Positions 12,397 to 16,805 of a stretch of 16,805 bases of DNA are shown piece after piece. This stretch comes from Thomasclavelia sp. GTDB taxonomy: Bacteria > Bacillota_I > Bacilli_A > Erysipelotrichales > Erysipelotrichaceae. Every line of letters starts with the position of its first letter. Within the stretch, counting starts at the first letter, position 1. The stretch is from the NCBI GenBank assembly GCA_020024765.1, contig JAHHTG010000016.1, positions 1 through 16,805 of the forward strand, read 5' to 3'. Below the pieces are notes generated by a model. That model worked only from the letters and a program-made list of their open reading frames with translations, ran no database searches and was not told the origin of the DNA. The translations under genes were made by a program, and so were the position numbers.

Positions 12397-13389
12397 ATGG
12401 GAGTAAATTTAAGAGGACGCAATTTCTTAAAGCTACTTGATTTCTCTAGTGATGAAATTCGCTATTTAATCAACTTATCAAAACAATTCAAGGAATTAAA
12501 ACTTACAGGTACACCTCATAGATACCTAGAAGGCAAGAACATTGTCTTATTATTCGCTAAGACTTCAACAAGAACTAGATGTGCTTTCGAAGTTGCAGGT
12601 TTAGACTTAGGTATGGGTGTTACTTACCTTGATCCAAACTCATCACAAATGGGTAAGAAAGAATCTATCGAAGATACAGCTCGTGTATTAGGTAGAATGT
12701 ACGACGGTATCGAATACCGTGGTTTCGCACAAGACATCGTTGAAGAAATCGGTGCTAAAGCTGGTGTACCAGTTTGGAACGGTTTAACAACAGAATTCCA
12801 CCCAACTCAAATGTTAGCTGATATGTTAACAATCCAAGAAAACTTTGGTGAATTAAAAGGCTTAAACTTTGTATTCATGGGTGATGCTGGTAACAACGTT
12901 GGTAACTCACTAATGGTTGTATGTGCTAAGTTAGGTGTTAACTTCACAGCTTGTGGTCCAGCTAAACAAATGCCTTCTGCAGAATTAGTTGAAGAATGCA
13001 AAGCTATCGCTAAAGAAAACGGTTCTACAGTAACAATCACTGAAGACGTTGATGCAGCAACTAAGGGTGCTGATGTCATCTATACAGATATTTGGGTATC
13101 AATGGGTGAACCAGATGATATCTGGGCAGAAAGAATTAAATTATTATCTCCATACCAAGTTAACAAACATGTTATGGAAAACGCTAACCCAGAAGCAATC
13201 TTCATGCACTGCTTACCTTCATTCCATGACACTGAAACTACAATCGGTAAAGATATCGCTGCTAAGTTCGGTGTAACTGAAATGGAAGTTACAGATGAAG
13301 TATTCGAATCTAAACAATCTAAAGTCTTCGACGAAGCCGAAAATAGAATGCACACTATTAAGGCTGTAATGTACGCAACTTTAAAATAA
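12397..13389 (+). CDS. arcB: ornithine carbamoyltransferase, catabolic
   Basis: Converts citrulline and phosphate to ornithine and carbamoyl phosphate; in this context it runs in the catabolic direction. Carbamoyl-phosphate-binding STRTR is at 57-61, HPTQ at 135-138, and the ornithine-side HCLP loop at 271-274 (FMHCLPSFHD); MGDAGNNVGNS and WVSMG are also family-typical. The 330-residue length is normal. Catabolic and anabolic enzymes are very similar in sequence, so the catabolic role rests on its place between arcA and arcC. The ribosome site AGGAG (12379-12383) is 13 bases upstream of the ATG. Confidence 0.96.
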   Translation: MGVNLRGRNFLKLLDFSSDEIRYLINLSKQFKELKLTGTPHRYLEGKNIVLLFAKTSTRTRCAFEVAGLDLGMGVTYLDPNSSQMGKKESIEDTARVLGRMYDGIEYRGFAQDIVEEIGAKAGVPVWNGLTTEFHPTQMLADMLTIQENFGELKGLNFVFMGDAGNNVGNSLMVVCAKLGVNFTACGPAKQMPSAELVEECKAIAKENGSTVTITEDVDAATKGADVIYTDIWVSMGEPDDIWAERIKLLSPYQVNKHVMENANPEAIFMHCLPSFHDTETTIGKDIAAKFGVTEMEVTDEVFESKQSKVFDEAENRMHTIKAVMYATLK

Positions 13390-13395
13390 TTAATA

Positions 13396-14334
13396 ATGGC
13401 TAATAAAAGATTAGTTATCGCTCTTGGGGGTAATGCTTTAGGCAATACCCCTGAAGAGCAATTAGCTCTAGTTAAAAATACTGCTGTAACAATCGTTGAC
13501 CTAGTCGAAGAAGGTTACGATGTTATCGTTGGACACGGAAACGGTCCTCAAGTAGGTATGATTAACTTAGCAATGGAATTCTCTGCTAATAACGGAGGAA
13601 ATACACCATTAATGCCATTCCCTGAGTGCGGGGCAATGACTCAAGGTTATATCGGTTACCATCTACAACAAGCAATCGGTCGTGAACTTAACAAACGTGG
13701 CATCAAGAAAACTGTTGCTTCAGTTGTTACACAAACTATTGTAGATCCAGAAGACGACGCATTTACTCATCCAACAAAACCAGTTGGTGGCTTCTACTCT
13801 AAAGAAGACGCTGACAAGATCGCAGCTGAAAAAGGCTGGACTTTCGTTGAAGATGCTGGACGTGGTTACCGTCGCGTAGTACCTTCACCAATGCCAAAAG
13901 AAATCGTTGAATTATCAGTTATCGATAATATCGTTAAATCTGGTGATATTTGTATTTCTACTGGTGGTGGCGGTATTCCAGTTATCAAATCTGATGACGG
14001 CGTAGAAGGCGTTGCTGCTGTTATCGATAAAGACCGTGCAAATGCTCGTTTAGCATTAGAATTAAAAGCAGATATGCTTGTAATCCTAACTGCTGTTGAA
14101 CATGTATGCATTAACTTCAACAAGCCAGATCAAAAATCATTATCTGACATCACTGTTGAAGAAGCAAAACAATATATTGCAGAAGGCCAATTCGCTAAAG
14201 GTTCTATGTTACCAAAAGTTGAAGCTTGCTTAGACTACGTTGAACATACACCAGGCGGAAAAGCTTTAATTACATCACTTGAAAGAGCTAAAGATGCTCT
14301 AAATGGTGAAACAGGAACTATCATTCATTCTTAA
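13396..14334 (+). CDS. arcC: carbamate kinase
   Basis: Transfers phosphate from carbamoyl phosphate to ADP, giving ATP, CO2 and ammonia; this is the energy-yielding step of the pathway. The 312-residue protein has the amino-acid-kinase-family marks ALGGNAL (9-15), VGHGNGPQVG (45-54), the glycine loop STGGGGIPV (188-196) and VIDKDRA (209-215, Lys212). It begins 6 bases after the arcB stop with no Shine-Dalgarno, so translation probably depends on coupling to arcB. The next gene follows after 27 bases. Confidence 0.97.
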   Translation: MANKRLVIALGGNALGNTPEEQLALVKNTAVTIVDLVEEGYDVIVGHGNGPQVGMINLAMEFSANNGGNTPLMPFPECGAMTQGYIGYHLQQAIGRELNKRGIKKTVASVVTQTIVDPEDDAFTHPTKPVGGFYSKEDADKIAAEKGWTFVEDAGRGYRRVVPSPMPKEIVELSVIDNIVKSGDICISTGGGGIPVIKSDDGVEGVAAVIDKDRANARLALELKADMLVILTAVEHVCINFNKPDQKSLSDITVEEAKQYIAEGQFAKGSMLPKVEACLDYVEHTPGGKALITSLERAKDALNGETGTIIHS

Positions 14335-14361
14335 TTCTAATTACTCAAGGGAGGGTATAAT

Positions 14362-15768
14362 ATGAGTGAAAAGAAAACAAAGAAGTCTTTGACTTCATTT
14401 ACAATTCTATTTATCATCATCATCGTATTAGCCGCAGTTACTTGGCTAATTCCTGGTGACGCAGTAACAGGTGCTACATTAGCTAACATCGCTATGGCTC
14501 CAGTTGAAGGTTTCAATGATGCTATCGACGTATGTGTATTCGTTTTAATCTTAGGTGGATTCCTAGGTATCGTTACAAAGACTGGTGCTTTAGATAACGG
14601 TATTGCTGTTCTAGTTAAAAAATTACATGGTAAAGAATTAGTTCTTATCCCTGTATTAATGACTTTATTCTCAATCGGTGGTTCTACATACGGTATGCTA
14701 GAAGAAACTGTACCATTCTACTTATTACTTGCTTCAACTATGGTTTCAGCAGGTTTCGATTCAGTAGTTGGTGCTGCTATGGTTCTTCTTGGTGCTGGAT
14801 CAGGATGCTTAGGTTCAACAATTAACCCATTCGCAGTTGGTGCTGCTCAAGCTGCTGTTCCTGAAACTATTACTTTAAACAATGGTTTAGTAATCGGTAT
14901 CGGTGCTGCTCTATGGTTATCAACATTATTAATCTCTATCTTCTTCGTAATGTCATATGCTAAGAAGGTTAAGGCTGATAAGGGATCTACTATCCTTTCA
15001 CTTCAAGAACAACAAGATATGAAAGCTGAATTCATCGACAAGAAGCAAGATGAAGTTGTTGAAGCTAAATTAACTGGCGCTCAAAAACTTGTTCTTTGCT
15101 TATTCGCTTTAACATTCGTTGTTATGATCATCGGTTTCATCCCTCTAGGATCATTCGGTATCACAGCTCTACAAAATACAGCATGGTTCACTTACTATCC
15201 ATTAGGTGAATGGTACTTCCAAGAAGCATCTTGCTGGTTCTTATTAATGGCTATTGTTATCGGTATCGTTGGTAAACTTGATGAAAACACATTAGTTAAT
15301 ACATTCTTAGCTGGTGTATCTGACATGGTTGGTGTTGTTATGATCATCGCCCTTGCTCGTGGTGCTTCAGTATTAATGGCAGCTACTGGTCTTGACCAAT
15401 GGTTATTAGCTAAGATGGCTGAAATCTTAAACGGTATGTCTGCAGGTATCTTCGCTCCATTAGCTTATATCTTATACATCCCTCTATCATTCTTAGTTCC
15501 ATCATCATCTGGTTTAGGTGCATTATCTATGCCAATCATGGCTCCTCTTGCACACGAATTAGGCTTCTCTGCTGAAGTTATGATTATGATCTTCGTTGCT
15601 GCAAATGGATTAGTAAACCTATTCACTCCAACTTGTGGTGCTATCATGGGTGGTCTTGCAATCGCTAAGATTGAATACTCTACATGGATTAAATTCGCTA
15701 CTAAGATTATCGTTACAATCGCTATTGTTAACATCGTAATCTTAACAGCTTGCATGTTATTCATTTAA
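14362..15768 (+). CDS. YfcC-family transporter, probable arginine/ornithine antiporter
   Basis: Polytopic membrane protein of the YfcC/DcuC-like (COG1288) family, 468 residues with roughly 11-12 hydrophobic segments. Two polar, Gly/Ser/Pro-rich loops typical of this fold are SGCLGSTINPF and VPSSSGLGALSMP, and TPTCGAIMGG comes near the C-terminus. As the fourth gene of the arc operon it most likely exchanges arginine for ornithine, the role of ArcD, but it is a different family from the classical APC-type ArcD; some streptococcal arc operons use a transporter of this type. The ribosome site AAGGGAGGG (14347-14355) is the best in the operon. A strong terminator follows. Substrate is inferred from context only. 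Confidence 0.85.
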   Translation: MSEKKTKKSLTSFTILFIIIIVLAAVTWLIPGDAVTGATLANIAMAPVEGFNDAIDVCVFVLILGGFLGIVTKTGALDNGIAVLVKKLHGKELVLIPVLMTLFSIGGSTYGMLEETVPFYLLLASTMVSAGFDSVVGAAMVLLGAGSGCLGSTINPFAVGAAQAAVPETITLNNGLVIGIGAALWLSTLLISIFFVMSYAKKVKADKGSTILSLQEQQDMKAEFIDKKQDEVVEAKLTGAQKLVLCLFALTFVVMIIGFIPLGSFGITALQNTAWFTYYPLGEWYFQEASCWFLLMAIVIGIVGKLDENTLVNTFLAGVSDMVGVVMIIALARGASVLMAATGLDQWLLAKMAEILNGMSAGIFAPLAYILYIPLSFLVPSSSGLGALSMPIMAPLAHELGFSAEVMIMIFVAANGLVNLFTPTCGAIMGGLAIAKIEYSTWIKFATKIIVTIAIVNIVILTACMLFI

Positions 15769-15792
15769 TTGATAAATTAAGAATAATAAATT

Positions 15793-15819
15793 AAGAGGTT
15801 CATATGAACCTCTTTTTTT
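15793..15819 (+). terminator. intrinsic terminator of the arc operon
   Basis: A perfect 22-base palindrome (15793-15814, arm AAGAGGTTCAT) followed by Ts to 15819. Confidence 0.93.
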
Positions 15820-15836
15820 ATATTAGTTATAATAAT

Positions 15837-15866
15837 AAAAAAAGCTAATCTTTATGATTAGCTTTT
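15837..15866 (-). terminator. terminator of the DUF1294 gene
   Basis: Perfect 11-bp arms 15840-15850 and 15856-15866 with a 5-base loop. On the minus strand the stem leads into a T run (complement of the A tract 15837-15843), 2 bases after the DUF1294 stop. Confidence 0.9.
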
Positions 15867-15868
15867 AG

Positions 15869-16111
15869 TTAATATCCGAATAATCCGAAGATATAAAAAC
15901 ATGCAATTAATGGTAATCCAATTGAGAATTTTTTATGCAGAGTCTTGTGATGAAAAAAATACATTCCTGCCATTTCACCAAAAACGCCACCAACAATCGC
16001 TACGGCCAGCAAACTATTTTCAGGTATCCGGTAGAGATTGTGAATCGCTTTATATTTATCGATGCCCATTAATAAGAAGGCAACGATATTAATGCCGATA
16101 AAATAAATCAT
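15869..16111 (-). CDS. DUF1294 family small membrane protein
   Basis: An 80-residue protein with about three membrane segments (roughly 1-16, 33-52 and 62-79). The DUF1294 pattern is clear: GIDKYKA (16-22), RIPENSLL (28-35), a GGVFGEMAGM segment (41-50) and FFHHKT with HKT at 55-57. The family is widespread and its function is not established. Its ATG overlaps the TGA of the upstream gene as ATGA (16111-16108), so translation is coupled to that gene; no separate ribosome site is seen. A terminator closes the pair. Confidence 0.85.
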   Translation of the reverse strand: MIYFIGINIVAFLLMGIDKYKAIHNLYRIPENSLLAVAIVGGVFGEMAGMYFFHHKTLHKKFSIGLPLIACFYIFGLFGY

Positions 16112-16701
16112 TGTGCGTACGGATTCAAATGTTTGGACTTCATTAATTTTTTGACAATGATTTCAATTGAATCATTTATACCTTTTTCAATTTCGGCAAG
16201 ACTTCTTGCTTTATTTACTTTAACCTTTAATAAATGACCCATTGTAAAGTAGTCAATCAACAATTGATTTTCAATATTGTCATCAATCGTTTTTAAAATT
16301 GCTTTGCATGTATTTTTAAAATTAGTAAGTTCAAAGACACAATCAATATAGCCATCAAGACATGTAAGATGGTAATGCGTGTCATCAATCTCATCTAAAT
16401 CATAAATTAATTCATCGTAATCAAAACCAAAGAGCAAGCCTTTTTTCTCTTCATACATTCCCATGAAAATTGGAAGGCTATGATATTGTCCTTCGACCAT
16501 TTGAAAAAGAGTTTTGTAATATTCAACAACATTTATTACAGGACTATAAAGGTTAAGAAATTCATGAATAATGTCGATAGTAGGCCTATTTTGAGTAAAA
16601 CTATAAAAATTAATATCTGTATTCATTAAATTACGTCCGTAAGATAGATCGACGGCTCCATCTTCATAGTCTTTTAAAACATTAAAATATTTGTTATTCA
16701 T
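16108..16701 (-). CDS. hypothetical protein, not recognised
   Basis: I do not recognise this protein. From the ATG at 16701 it has 197 residues, with no signal peptide or membrane helix, so it is probably cytosolic. It is rich in Asp, Tyr and Phe, with an acidic middle (FDYDELIYDLDEIDD) and a basic C-terminus (IVKKLMKSKHLN). Alternating hydrophobic stretches in the middle suggest a beta-rich domain followed by helices. Start 16701 is preferred because AAAGGG lies 9 bases upstream; an in-frame ATG at 16719 would add six residues but has a weaker site. The gene ends in an ATGA overlap with the DUF1294 gene, so the two are expressed together, which is the only clue to its role. Confidence 0.7.
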   Translation of the reverse strand: MNNKYFNVLKDYEDGAVDLSYGRNLMNTDINFYSFTQNRPTIDIIHEFLNLYSPVINVVEYYKTLFQMVEGQYHSLPIFMGMYEEKKGLLFGFDYDELIYDLDEIDDTHYHLTCLDGYIDCVFELTNFKNTCKAILKTIDDNIENQLLIDYFTMGHLLKVKVNKARSLAEIEKGINDSIEIIVKKLMKSKHLNPYAQ

Positions 16702-16744
16702 ATAGACAAACCCTTTCATATAAGCCTAAATATCTCATATTTGA

Positions 16745-16753
16745 ATTATAGCA
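16745..16753 (-). promoter_or_regulatory. possible extended -10 promoter of the hypothetical/DUF1294 pair
   Basis: On the minus strand TGC followed by a perfect TATAAT (16750-16745) forms an extended -10 element, about 44 bases before the preferred start. No good -35 is spaced correctly. The remaining bases to the window end show nothing else I can support. Confidence 0.45.
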
Positions 16754-16805
16754 CGAGAAACTTGTTACAATTTGATTATATTTTAATTAGTAATAAAAAA
16801 TGAGG

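Noticed and set aside
13080..13445. 121-residue open frame on the minus strand across arcB and arcC
   Set aside because: It is antisense to two clearly identified genes, has no ribosome site and resembles no protein I know; it is a by-product of the codon pattern of the real genes. The same applies to the other antisense frames inside rnr, arcC and the transporters.
1..16805. Mobile elements, CRISPR arrays, prophage or defence genes
   Set aside because: No transposase, integrase, regularly spaced repeat array or recognisable defence protein was seen. The GH25 enzyme has a membrane anchor and no phage neighbours, so it is not taken as an endolysin.

Overview
The window reads as an AT-rich chromosomal segment of a low-GC Gram-positive bacterium (Firmicutes/Bacillota), most likely a fermentative, peptide- and amino-acid-using anaerobe related to the gut Erysipelotrichia. 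The evidence is the A/T-ending codons, the secG-rnr-smpB-ssrA neighbourhood, a lipoprotein Xaa-Pro peptidase, a complete arginine deiminase operon and small Firmicutes-type proteins. TGA is used as a stop and TGG as Trp, so it is not a Mycoplasma-code organism. The taxonomic placement is inference; no rRNA is present. I saw no insertion sequence, phage gene, CRISPR array or integrase.

Layout. (1) 1-2706: a lipoprotein Xaa-Pro dipeptidyl-peptidase with its own terminator. (2) 2766-5673: a consensus promoter, a short leader with a terminator-like hairpin, then a tight operon of a glutamate-transporter-fold symporter, pyrF and pyrE. (3) 5696-8590: secG, rnr and smpB, with a bidirectional terminator shared with a convergent membrane-anchored GH25 lysozyme (8605-9456, minus). 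(4) 9600-10265: tmRNA gene ssrA and tRNA-Arg(UCU), each with promoter and terminator. (5) 10344-10623: a small minus-strand DUF6465-like protein. (6) 10733-15819: an extended -10 promoter, a roughly 350-nt non-coding leader with consecutive hairpins, then arcA-arcB-arcC and a YfcC-family transporter, closed by a strong terminator. (7) 15837-16753: a minus-strand pair, an unrecognised 197-residue protein translationally coupled to a DUF1294 membrane protein.

How they work together. The lipoprotein peptidase would cut X-Pro dipeptides from peptides outside the membrane. The arc operon imports arginine and turns it into ornithine, ammonia, CO2 and ATP. secG, rnr, smpB and ssrA belong to protein export, RNA decay and ribosome rescue.

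The two parts that most deserve a second look are: (a) the symporter-pyrF-pyrE operon, whose two enzymes are exactly those that convert orotate to UMP, whose transporter lacks the acidic-substrate Arg of the aspartate carriers, and whose leader resembles a pyrBI-type transcription/translation attenuator; and (b) the long structured leader of the arginine deiminase operon, which matches no riboswitch class I could recall.
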